A DNA stretch of 64,000 nucleotides, taken from the NCBI RefSeq assembly GCF_046630445.1, contig NC_092335.1, positions 5,375,501 through 5,439,500 of the forward strand, given 5' to 3'. Shown here piece by piece: positions 53,965 through 64,000 of this stretch. How positions within the stretch are numbered: position 1 is the first letter of the stretch; the number at the start of each line of letters is the position of its first letter. This DNA is from Rutidosis leptorrhynchoides. Lineage: Eukaryota > Streptophyta > Magnoliopsida > Asterales > Asteraceae. Both the position numbers and the translations under genes were made by a program. The notes under the pieces were generated by a model. It did no database searches. It was not told the origin of the DNA and was given only the letters and a program-made list of their open reading frames with translations.

Positions 53965-54159
53965 CTATCACATAATATCAAACGCGTTAAGAGATTAATA
54001 TATCACATAATATTCACATGTTAAAAATATATAGTTTCCAACAAAATTTGTTAAGCAATCATTTTTCAAGTAAACACGGTCGAAGTCCAGACTCACTAAT
54101 GCATCCTAACAAACTCGATAAAACACACTAATGCAAAATTCTGGTTCTCTAAGACCAAC

Positions 54160-54171
54160 GCTCGGATACCA
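54160..54171 (-). other. Primer binding site, initiator tRNA-Met type (copy 3)
   Basis: The minus strand reads TGGTATCCGAGC two bases from the LTR, identical to copies 1 and 2. Confidence 0.88.
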
Positions 54172-54173
54172 AC

Positions 54174-57100
54174 TGAAATGTCCCGTTCTTATTGATTAAA
54201 AACGTTCCATATTAATTGATTTCCTTGCGAGGTTTTGACCTCTATATGAGACGTTTTTCAAAGACTGCATTCATTTTAAAACAAACCATAACCTTTATTT
54301 CATCAATAAAGATTTAAAAAGCTTTACATAGATTATCAAATAATGATAATCTAAAATATCCTGTTTACACACGACTATTACATAATGATTTACAATACAA
54401 ATATGTTACAACGAAATAAGTTTCTTGAATGCAGTTTTTACACAATATCATACAAGCATGGACTCCAAATCTTGTCCTTATTTAAGTATGCGACAGCGAA
54501 AGCTCTTAATAATCACCTGAGAATAAACATGCTTAAAACGTCAACAAAAAATGTTGGTGAGTTATAGGTTTAACCTATATATATCAAATCGTTACAATAG
54601 ACCACAAGATTTCATATTTCAATATACATCCCATACATAGAGATAAAAATCATTCATATGGTGAACACCTGGTAACCGACATTAACAAGATGCATATATA
54701 AGAATATCCCCATCATTCCGGGACACCCTTCGGATACGATATAAATTTCGAAGTACTAAAGCATCCGGTACTTTGGATGGGGTTTGTTAGGCCCAATAGA
54801 TCCATCTTTAGGATTCGCGTCAATTAGGGTGTCTGTTCCCTAATTCTTAGATTACCAGACTTAATAAAAAGGGGCATATTCGATTTCGATAATTCAACCA
54901 TAGAATGTAGTTTCACGTACTTGTGTCTATTTTGTAAATCATTTATAAAATCTGCATGTATTCTCATCCCAAAAATATTAGATTTTAAAAGTGGGACTAT
55001 AACTCACTTTCACAGATTTTTACTTCGTCGGGAAGTAAGACTTAGCCACTGGTCGATTCACGAACCTATAACAAATATGTACATATATATCAAAGTATGT
55101 TCAAAATATATTTACAACACTTTTAATACATTTTGATATTTTAAGTTCATTAAGTCAGCAGTCCTCGTTAGTAACCTACAACTAGTTGTCCAAAGTTAGA
55201 TGTATAGAAAAAAATTGATATATATTATCTTGAATCAATCCACGACCCAGTGTATACACGTCTCAGGCTAGATCACAACTCAAAGTATATATATTTTTGG
55301 AATCAACCTCAACCCTGTATAGCTAACTCCCACATTACTGCATATAGAGTGTCTATGGTTGTTCCAAATAATATATACACATGGGTCGATATGATATGTC
55401 AAAACATTTGCATACGTGTCTATGGTATCCCAAGATTACATAATATATTAGAATACATGTATAATACAATATAAGTTAGCTAGGATATGATTAATATAGA
55501 TTTGTTACTAATTTTCACGTAGCTACAACAAGAAAAATTATCCAATCTTGTTTTACCCATAACTTCTTCGTTTTAAATCCGTTTTGAGTGAATCAAATTG
55601 CTATGGTTTCATATTGAACTCTATTTTATGAATCTAAACAGAAAAAGTATAGGTTTTTAGTCGGAAATATAAGTTACAAGTCATTTTTGTAAGAGGTAGT
55701 CATTTCAGTCGAAAGAACGACGTCTTGAGAACCATTTTGAAAAACATACTTCCACTTTGAGTTTAACCATGATTTTTGGATATAGTTTCATGTTCATAAG
55801 AAAAATCATTTTCTCAGAAGAATAACTTTTAAATCAAAGTTTATCATAGTTTTTAACTAACTAACCCAAAACAGCCCGCGGTGTTACTACGACGGCGTAA
55901 ATCCGGTTTTACGGTGTTTTTCGTGTTTTCAGGTTTTAAATCATTAAGTTAGCATATCATATAGATATAGAACATGTGTTTAGTTGATTTTAAAAGTCAA
56001 GTTAGAAGGATTAACTTTTGTTTGCGAACAAGTTTAGAATTAACTAAACTATGTTCTAGTGATTACAAGTTTAAACCTTCGAATAAGATAGCTTTATATG
56101 TATGAATCGAATGATGTTATGAACATCATTACTACCTCAAGTTTTCTGGATAAAGCTACTGGAAATGAGAAAAATGGATCTAGCTTCAAAGGATCCTTGG
56201 ATGGCTTGAAAGTTCTTGAAGCAGAATCATGACACGAAAACAGTTCAAGTAAGATTTTCACTCAAAATAAGATTGTTATATTTATAGAAATTGAATCAAA
56301 GTTTGAATATGAGTATTACCTTGTATTAGAAATATATCTTACTGTAAATAAGAAAGATTTCTTGAGGTTGGATGATCACTCTACAAGATTGGAAGTAAGC
56401 TAGCAAACTTGGAAGTATTCTTGATTTTATGAAACTAGAACTTGTAAAATTTATGAAGAACACTTAGAACTTGAAGATAGAACTTGAGAGAGATCAATTA
56501 GATGAATAAAATTGAAGAATTAAAGTGTTTGTAGGTGTTTTTGGTCGTTGGTGTATGGATTAGATATAAAGGATATGTAATTTTGTTTTCATGTAAATAA
56601 GTCATGAATGATTACTCATATTTTTGTAATTTTATGAGATATTTCATGCTAGTTACCAAATGATGATTCCCACATATGTTAGGTAACTCACATGGGCTGC
56701 TAAGAGCTAATCATTGGAGTGTATATACCAATAGTACATACATCTAAAAGCTGTGTATTGTACGAGTACGAATACGGGTACATACGAGTAGAATTGTTGA
56801 TGAAACTGAACGAGGATGTAATTGTAAGCATTTTTGTTAAGTAGAAGTATTTTGATAAGTGTCTTGAAGTCTTTCAAAAGTGTATGAATACATATTAAAA
56901 CACTACATGTATATACATTTTAACTGAGTCGTTAAGTCATCGTTAGTCGTTACATGTAAGTGTTGTTTTGAAACCTTTAGGTTAACGATCTTGTTAAATG
57001 TTGTTAACCCAATGTTTATAATATCAAATGAGATTTTAAATTATTATATTATCATGATATTATGATGTACGAATATCTCTTAATATGATATATATACATT

Positions 57101-57453
57101 AAATATCGTTACAACGATAATCGTTACATATATGTCTCGTTTCAAAATCATTATGTTAGTAGTCTTGTTTTTACATATGTAGTTCATTATTAATATACTT
57201 AATGATATGTTTACTTATCATAATATCATGTTAACTATATATATAACCATATATATGTCATCATATAGTTTTTACAAGTTTTAACGTTCGTGAATCACCG
57301 GTCAACTTGGGTGGTCAATTGTCTATATGAAACCTATTTCAATTAATCAAGTCTTAACAAGTTTGATTGCTTAACATGTTGGAAACACTTAATCATGTAA
57401 ATAACAATTTCATTTAATATATATATAAACATTGAAAAGTTCGGGTCACTACA
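54174..57453 (-). repeat. 5' LTR of copy 3
   Basis: 3280 bp, TG...CA ends, adjacent to the primer site at 54160-54171 and to TCGGC on the outside. Confidence 0.95.
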
Positions 57454-59009
57454 TCGGCCACCAAAAATGAATAAATATAAAACAACCTCATTAAGTTCAA
57501 TTCATCATTATCATCATTTAATTAACCATTTCGCTGTGGTTGTTGGGAAACAGAAATACACGCATCATCAACATCGACCTCGTCATCTTTTCATTCCTCC
57601 ATCATCATGTGTTTCGTTAATATAACAGAAATAGAAACAGGATGGATCGAGTAACAACATCAGTAGTGTTGTTGCTGTTCGGATAAGGCAAACGGCAGCA
57701 GGAATCAAAAATCTAAAATGGGTGTTGAGAAAAGAAAGAAAAATAATAAAGGTGGTGGATGTGTTTGATATTAGAGTTCGAAGTTCAATAAAATCTTCAA
57801 AACCAGTTTCTGAAACTCATAACTTCATGAGTGATGATCGAAAACACACAAAAAATATGGTTGTTTATGGCGTTGGATAGTGGTGGTCACGATTAGTGGT
57901 TGTAGGAGGTGGTTGAGAGAAGATTGATGGTGGTTTCGTGGTGGTTGTAAACCGAAAACACTTGTAGTAGCATAAGTTTTACATGATTGTTGGTGGGTTT
58001 ATACTCACGACATGAATTAGGATAGAGAGATATAACAAGCGAGAAAAAAAATGAAAAGGAAGTTCATGGTGGTGGTGATGAATTCAAGGTGGTGGTTGTA
58101 CGGTGGTGATGGAGGCCGACGGTGGTGGAGGGTGGCAGGAAGTGGCGGTTGTTGGTGGTTAAAGGTGAGAGATGAGTGAGGTGTTGATGAAGTGGGTTCT
58201 AAATCCCAATCTCTCTATGTATATATATGGAGTTATATATAATAATTATTAATTATAATATTAATAATAATTATAATAATAATTAATAAACTCAAGTGAT
58301 GTACAGGAAGCCAACAGTTAGCCGCCGAAGTTTTTGGATTCATATATGTCGACATAATAATTAGGATATTATTTCGTGCTCCCTTGCTAAACAGTTAAAA
58401 TATAAAAGTGTTCCTAAAAATCCAAAATTTTTAAATTATGTCCATTTATTTATTTTGGTCATTATGGTATAAAATTCGATCCTAAATTTGTTAAATAAAA
58501 ATTACATCAATTGTCCCTCTCAATTCTGGGTAAAATATAAAAAGTGTTAAAATTTATTAAGTAGATCCTAAATACATTTTTAGTAAGCCTAAAATTTATA
58601 GAACTCATTTTCGGATCACCGTTTATTTTAAAATCACATAAGTTCGAATTTATCTCGCTTAACATCAAACGAGTATTACCATCATTTAATATTTATTTTT
58701 AATATACTTTATTTATATTTTAAATAATAATATTTATAATATCATATTTTATTTTATTTTATTTTACATAATAAATTCTAATAATTAAATCATATAATGT
58801 TTTATATTATATATTCATATATCTAAATATACATGTATCTATTTACAAATAGTGTTCGTGAATCGTCGGGAATGGTCGAAGGTCAATTGAATATATGAAA
58901 CAGTTCAAAAAATTTCGAGACTCAATATTACAGACTTTGCTTAACGTGTCGAAATCATATAAAGATTAAGTTTAAATTTGGTCGGAAATTTTCGGGTTGT
59001 CACACGTTT

Positions 59010-60299
59010 TACCCTCGTTCATTCGGTTCTAAATAGTTTACCGTTGTATTACTTTTCGCTCTTCCGTGCTCCGTCTAGCGTGCTTAAAAAACTCGAGAGT
59101 GTGAGGAGAATTTTTTTTTGGGGTGGGGCAGGTGACGAGGCTAAAATCTCGTGGGTTAAATGAGAGGATGTTGTTCGCCCTCGGGCGGATGGCGGTCTTA
59201 ACTTTGGTTCTCTTAATTGCAAAAATCTTGCATTAATCTGCAAGTGGTGGTGGAGGTTTCTTACCGAACCCACTTCCTCGTGGGTTAACGTTATCAAAAG
59301 CATTTATGGAGTCTCGGGTGCTTTATATTTGGGTGGGTTCAATTCTATCGCGTACTCTAATACTACTTGGAGTAAATTGTTAAAACAGGTTTCGAGATTG
59401 ATGGCAAAGGGGTGTACTTCTCCAAATCTTTTACTAAGCTTATCGGTAACGGAAGGGGTACATTATTTTGTGAAGATGCGTGGATAAAGGATATTGCTTT
59501 AAAAGATGTTTTTAAACGATTGGTGCGGCTTGAGACAAACACGAAGGCGACGGTTGCGGATAGAGTTAATTGGGATGGTAATTGGTGCTCACCGACTTGG
59601 GAATGGTCTAGGGTTGTAACAGGACGGACGATTGGGGAGCTAGAGGAATTAGAAAGGTTGATTTCGACTTGGAAGATGGCATCCGAAAAGGAGGATTCTT
59701 GGTCTTGGAACTTATGCGGATCCGGTAAATTTTCTACTAAATCTCTTACTAAGCAAATCATGGCTAAGTGTCTCCCTCCAAATGCTTCTAATTTATCTAC
59801 ACTCAAAAATGATCTTGTCTCAATTAAAGTGGGTGTTTTCGTATGGAGGGCAAGGAAGGAGAGGCTCCCCGTATTGTTTGAATTAGACAAACGGGGGGTT
59901 GATCTTAACTCCGTTCTTTGTCCTTTGTGCGGTGATGAGGTGGAAACGGTTAGTCATGCTTTGTTTCATTGTAAGATGGTTCGAGAAATTTGGAATAAAG
60001 TCTTTAAATGGTGGGGTTTGGATCCGGCACAACATGGTATTGACAACATCCTTTGCGGGAAATCTCAATTATCTTGTTCAAGTGAGGGTGAAAATATTTG
60101 GCAAGCGACGGTGTGGACTAGCGTTTATCTAATTTGGAAATATAGGAATCTCAAGATATTTAAGAAAGTAAGTTGGTCTCCTCCGGTTGCTCTCAACGAC
60201 ATACAAGTGAAGAGCTATGAATGAATCGCGAAAAGAAATAAAACAAAGAATATCGAGTGGCTTTATTGGTTGCAAAACCCACATCTTGTAGTATTGTAA
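59010..60299 (+). pseudogene. LINE B ORF2, C-terminal part (zf-RVT)
   Basis: Continues with TLVHSVLNSLPLYYFSLFRAP, FFWGGAGDEAKISWVK, a CKWWWRFLTEP block and the zf-RVT segment LFELDKRGVDLNSVLCPLCGDE, ending QNPHLVVL at 60299. In-frame stops occur after ISWVK (59161-59163) and after VKSYE (60222-60224, where LINE A has Trp); there is also a frame change near 59400. The polyadenylated tail follows at 60440. Confidence 0.85.
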
Positions 60300-60588
60300 A
60301 TGTATTCGTGTTAATTTTCATGTGTAATTGGGTTACTTTGAGTTGTATCTAGTGGGTGGCATATGATTCTATCTCGGTATATTATGCCCCCATTTTGTGA
60401 GAACTATGTAATTTTGTGTTTATAATAAAATTGTCGTTCAAAAAAATATATTAATATATTGATTTATAACATTAAAAATAGTATAGGGTAGTAATATATA
60501 ACTTAACCAAACCTTTTTTTATTTTTTCAAGAGAATAAACCTTCTCAATCTTTGTCTTTTTCGTACTCCTCAACATTTACAAAATTTG

Positions 60589-60596
60589 TATATATA
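60589..60596 (+). promoter_or_regulatory. TATA box of the EXORDIUM-like gene
   Basis: TATATATA lies 68 bp before the ATG at 60665 and is followed by an A/C-rich leader (CACACAGACAAACACAATC...), typical of a plant transcription start 25-35 bp downstream. LINE B ends only about 140 bp upstream. Confidence 0.6.
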
Positions 60597-60664
60597 CACA
60601 CAGACAAACACAATCACAAAACCATCTCACTCATAGTACCACTTTCACCAATCACTCTACTAAA

Positions 60665-61696
60665 ATGCACCAACGCCGATCACCGGCACTAGCGCCGTTT
60701 CTCGCACTCTCCATCGTACTTGTCGTATCCATCAATCTCACCACCGCATACCGCCCATGGCCCACCCAAAAAACCAACATCGCCGAGCTCCAATTCGGCA
60801 GCAACAAAAAATACGAAGGCTCATCAGACTTCGTTAAACTAAAATACCACATGGGCCCAGTTCTGACTGCCAACATGACCATACACATTATCTGGTACGG
60901 AACATGGGCCACCTCTCAAAAACACATCATCCGTGAATTCATAAACTCAATTTCCAACTCCGATTCAGGCCGACGGAGACCATCGGTCTCCGGCTGGTGG
61001 AAAACTGTCCAACTATACACCGACCAAACCGGGTCGAACATAACCCGAACTGTAACACTCGGTAAAGAGAAAAACGACAGGTTTTTATCTCATGGTAAAA
61101 CCCTTACACGGATATCGATACAGTCTGTGATAAGATCAGCGGTGACAGCCAAAACAAAACCTTTGCCAGTACATCCAAAAGGTGGGGTCTACCTTTTACT
61201 AACCTCTGCTGACGTGTACGTCTAGGATTTCTGTCAAAACGTTTGCGGGTTTCACTATTTTACGTACCCTTCTATTGTAGGGTACACCTTGCCGTATGCG
61301 TGGGTGGGTAACTCCGCAAAATTATGTCCGGGTACATGCGCGTACCCGTTTGCCGTACCCGATTTTATACCCGGGTTAAAACCGTTAAAATCGCCTAACG
61401 GTGAAGTGGGAATTGACGGAATGATTAGCGTAATAGCTCATGAGATAGCGGAGATTGCATCAAATCCGTTAGTCAACGCTTGGTATGCCGGTCAAGACCC
61501 GAGTTTTCCGGTGGAAATTGCGGATTTGTGTGAAGGGATTTATGGGACTGGTGGTGGTGGGTCGTATACAGGACAAATGTTGAACGATCGAGATGGTGCC
61601 ACGTATAACATGCATGGGATCCGACGGAGATATTTAGTACAGTGGGTTTGGAATCATGTGTTAAATTATTGTACTGGCCCTAATGCGCTTGATTGA
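60665..61696 (+). pseudogene. EXORDIUM-like (phosphate-induced protein 1 family) gene with one in-frame TAG
   Basis: A single-exon frame of 343 codons. Residues 1-28 form a signal peptide (LALSIVLVVSINLTTA), then the PHI-1 domain: [72 protein letters not shown], the conserved [10 protein letters not shown] (His at codon 259), and a C-terminus CTGPNALD. Family members are secreted, apoplastic proteins linked to brassinosteroid-dependent growth and sugar status. Codon 187 (61223-61225) is TAG where relatives have Gln in a VQDFC motif; a single C-to-T change explains it. Otherwise the frame and all family motifs are intact, so the break is recent, an allele, or a base error. Resembles the EXL5/EXL6/EXL7 branch, but I cannot assign the member. 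Confidence 0.9.
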
Positions 61697-62304
61697 ATAT
61701 TTGATAATTGATAATTGATACTCCGTAAAAGTTTAAGGAGAACAAGGACCTATGCTTGTTTGGTAGAGAATGGTGTGTTTGGGGGATTTTCGATTTTTTG
61801 TATATATTTTAAATTTTAATTTTATGTGTTTATGAGTGATGATCATGAATAGATAATTATAATTAATGAAGTAATTTACGAGTATTTAGTAGCACTTAAG
61901 TACTGGAGTTCGTAATTTGTGACTGATAGTATTTGTGTTTCCCGCCATATGATATGTGGGGACAAACGGTTTATCAGGCTGCAATATTAGACCGGTACTA
62001 ACCCGGCACCAGAAAGAGTTCGTCAGATGAGGTGGATGAGACTGACGCTTTTGAAAGCCTGTTAACCCTGCGTCAATTTTTTACGCCAACAAAGGTTAGT
62101 TGATTTTTTGACGGTGGAGTGAGATTTGGTTGGTAAAATTATGGAGTAATAGAGAAAGGCAAGTTGGTAATTTTTTCCACCTAAGTAATTGTCTTTCTTT
62201 ATTTTTGGTATCTTCATCTTTTGCTTCTTAATTAAATAATTTTTCCATTTTAAACTGCACTCTCTCTTCCCCCAAAATTAACTAACACGCTAAAATCTAT
62301 CTAT
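61697..62304. other. 3' flank of the EXORDIUM-like gene
   Basis: AT-rich sequence with possible polyadenylation signals (for example AATTAATGAAG near 61861). No other gene or repeat recognised. Confidence 0.5.
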
Positions 62305-62306
62305 TA

Positions 62307-62513
62307 CTACCTCCGTCTTATTCCAATAGTCCACAGATAAAAAATACGCAGTTTTAAGAAATCTCACTAACTTCATTTCTCCACCAATGAAATATCTTCT
62401 CTCTCCAGATCCACCAATGAAATATCTTCTTTCCTTTCTATTTATGGAAGTGGACTATTAATTTGGGACAGCCCAAAATGGAATACTGGACTATTGGAAT
62501 GAGACGGAGGTAG
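62307..62513. mobile_element. Stowaway-type MITE (Tc1/mariner)
   Basis: 207 bp with 27-bp terminal inverted repeats: CTACCTCCGTCTTATTCC... on the left and its reverse complement on the right, differing at one base, flanked by TA on both sides (62305-62306 and 62514-62515). CTCCCTCCGTC-type ends are the Stowaway signature. Inside, CCACCAATGAAATATCTTCT occurs twice in near tandem. It is non-autonomous and carries no gene. Confidence 0.93.
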
Positions 62514-62544
62514 TATTAACTAAGTATATTATAGAGTATCATTT

Positions 62545-62732
62545 TATTTTATTTTTGAATTAGCGGGTAAACTTCCATATCAACGAGTACATTGACTCTC
62601 TCATAGAGGGTAAACATCGATTAATTAAGCTCTCTAAACGCGAGACCTGGATTGGAGAATCTTCACCATCATCACGGACTGAGAATCTCGGCAAATACAT
62701 CCCTGATATCCTCCCGAACTGGGAATTGATGC
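62545..62732 (-). mobile_element. SINE-like relic (tentative)
   Basis: Read on the minus strand it begins ATCAATTCCCAGTTCGGG, similar to a tRNA-type B box, and ends in an A-rich tail (AAAAATAAAATAAAATG). This would fit a short tRNA-derived SINE cut at its head by the LTR that starts at 62733. No A box or target duplication can be seen, so confidence is low. Confidence 0.3.
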
Positions 62733-64000
62733 TGTAACATCCCGTGTTTTTCCGTTAAAATTTAATTTTAACACCGTCTTCTTTTTTTTTTATATAATAT
62801 CTTTCGTTATTTAAATTCGTAGTTTCCGTTGACTAACGTTCATAATATTTCCGCTATTCAATTTTAACACCACTCGTTTACTCTAGCGTTTTAAAATATC
62901 TCGTTTGGTTAAATTACGCACCCGGCTTAAAATTGAGGGACCATTTTTACCAAATGGCCAAACTACTCACTAGTAGTTGACTAAGTCAACTACTTCTCCA
63001 CCATCCTCCACATTTAATTTCTTTTTCTTTCTTCTTTTCTCTCAACCAAAAACTCCCATCCTAAATTCTTCATCATCTTCAATCATCATCCAAATTCAAG
63101 CAAGGAATCAAACATCAAAACAAATTGTACTTTTGGAATCCTCGTTTCATCCTCTTCGATTTGATACTAGTCTCATGGCATGGGGTAAGAATTTCTCATG
63201 AAACCCTAACTTGTTAAATTCGTTTTTAGACTTGTCAAGTGGTTAATTAGTGTCTATGGCTCGTAGGGATGTCGTGTACGTAATTTGTATGCTCGTTCTT
63301 CGTGTTTTGAAAATATGACATGAACACCCAAATGGGTCTAGCTTAATCTTGAGTTTTGGTTGCTCAAATGATGTTATAAGATAAAGTGTATGTGTTAAAG
63401 GTGTTAGTTACTTCATTAGCTTCGTTTTGATATGTTGGATGATGAAAAACTAGCTCAATAACATGAAATGTGTTTTTGGTGAATCGATTATCGTTTTGGT
63501 AGGAACTTGATGCGGTTGAATGCTAGTTGAGACACTTGTTTGAATGTATGCTAGTTAACTAGTTAAATTGTATGCGTAAATAGCTTCGAAATGGTGTGAT
63601 GTATGCTAGCGTTTGATTAGTGAATCATAAGTCTCATTTGTGTCGAAATTGATTTTGAAACGATAATGTGGCTAGTGATTTTGACGTAGTAAATGTTTAT
63701 TGAAACTTGGAATATGCGTCTAGTTGCAATGTATGCGTTATTATCTTCAAAACGGCATATCATTTGTATGTTAAAAGTTCCCGAATCATAAAATGCGTTT
63801 CTTTGATTTTTGGTTGAAAATGATGAACTTTGATGATGTTTTCGATTTGGAAATTTGTCGGTTATGATCTATGAAAAGTGTTTAGTTGTATTCCTTGTTA
63901 AAATACCTTTCCAACGATATAAGATACATGTTTAGGAGATTTGCGGTTTGTGAGTTAGGAATTTTTGAAGTTGGATTCGTGCATAAGTTGAAAACTGCAG
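62733..64000 (+). mobile_element. 5' part of an LTR (TGTAACATCCCG family), running off the right edge
   Basis: TGTAACATCCCGTGTTTTTCC is a typical Asteraceae Ty3-type LTR start with TG. The following 1.27 kb has the composition of such LTRs: a TA-rich region, a C/T-rich leader near 63000-63110, a short frame with ATGGCATGGGGTAAG at 63175, then T/G-rich sequence with no gene. The other end and internal part are outside, so only a partial LTR is claimed. Confidence 0.6.

Noticed and set aside
57454-58240. Possible host gene with His/Thr-rich or Gly/Val-rich short frames
   Set aside because: The segment is collinear with the 5' part of the solo LTR; the repeats of GGTGGT are its leader-like region and no long frame is open.
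61289-61696. Separate second gene in the 3' half of the EXORDIUM-like frame
   Set aside because: It is in the same frame as the upstream part, starts in mid-domain without ATG, and simply continues after the TAG.

Overview
The window is plant nuclear DNA, very probably from a daisy-family (Asteraceae) genome. The Ty3/gypsy Tekay-type gag-pol with an Asn-rich tract, the long LTRs beginning TGTAGTGACC, TGTGACAACCCG and TGTAACATCCCG, the L1-type LINEs with a zf-RVT tail, a Stowaway MITE and a plant EXORDIUM-like gene all fit that assignment. I see only one host gene; almost everything else is transposable element, much of it nested.

Left part (1-15870). A Ty3/gypsy element (copy 1, minus strand) enters from the left edge and ends at 7359. 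It sits inside a relic LTR of another Ty3 family (7360-8097). Next come a Ty1/copia integrase fragment, one CACTA transposon end with palindromic subterminal repeats (from 8810), a decayed Helitron with RPA1-like and Helitron N-terminal remnants and a CTAG 3' end (about 11191-13851), and unassigned AT-rich sequence.

Middle (15857-35576). LINE A is an L1-type element with a perfect 14-bp target duplication and an open 763-codon ORF1 (RRM type). Its ORF2 is split by a complete 13.4-kb LTR element (copy 2, 19142-32588) with a perfect CATAG duplication.

Right-middle (36058-60446). LINE B was hit three times: a 5'-truncated LINE C in ORF1 (14-bp duplication), a solo LTR in ORF2 (5-bp duplication with one mismatch), and a third copy of the same LTR element (copy 3, 44230-57453, duplication TCGGC) inside that solo LTR.

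Right end. LINE B ends about 220 bp upstream of an EXORDIUM-like (PHI-1 family) host gene whose frame is open except for one TAG in place of a highly conserved Gln codon. A Stowaway MITE, a SINE-like relic and the start of another LTR follow.

The main discovery candidate is the three-copy LTR element itself. Between the tRNA-Met primer binding site and gag, each copy carries two extra sense ORFs: an acidic (Glu/Pro/Ser repeat) ORF of unknown function, and a 227-codon F-box protein of the At1g67623/At2g35280 type. The F-box frame is fully open in two of the three copies. LTR pairs differ by about 1.2% (copy 2) and 1.9% (copy 3) by eye, so the insertions are recent (roughly 0.5 and 0.7 million years at 1.3e-8 substitutions per site per year). 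Gag-pol is broken in both complete copies. I infer that a host F-box cDNA was captured before the family spread and is carried as an accessory gene.
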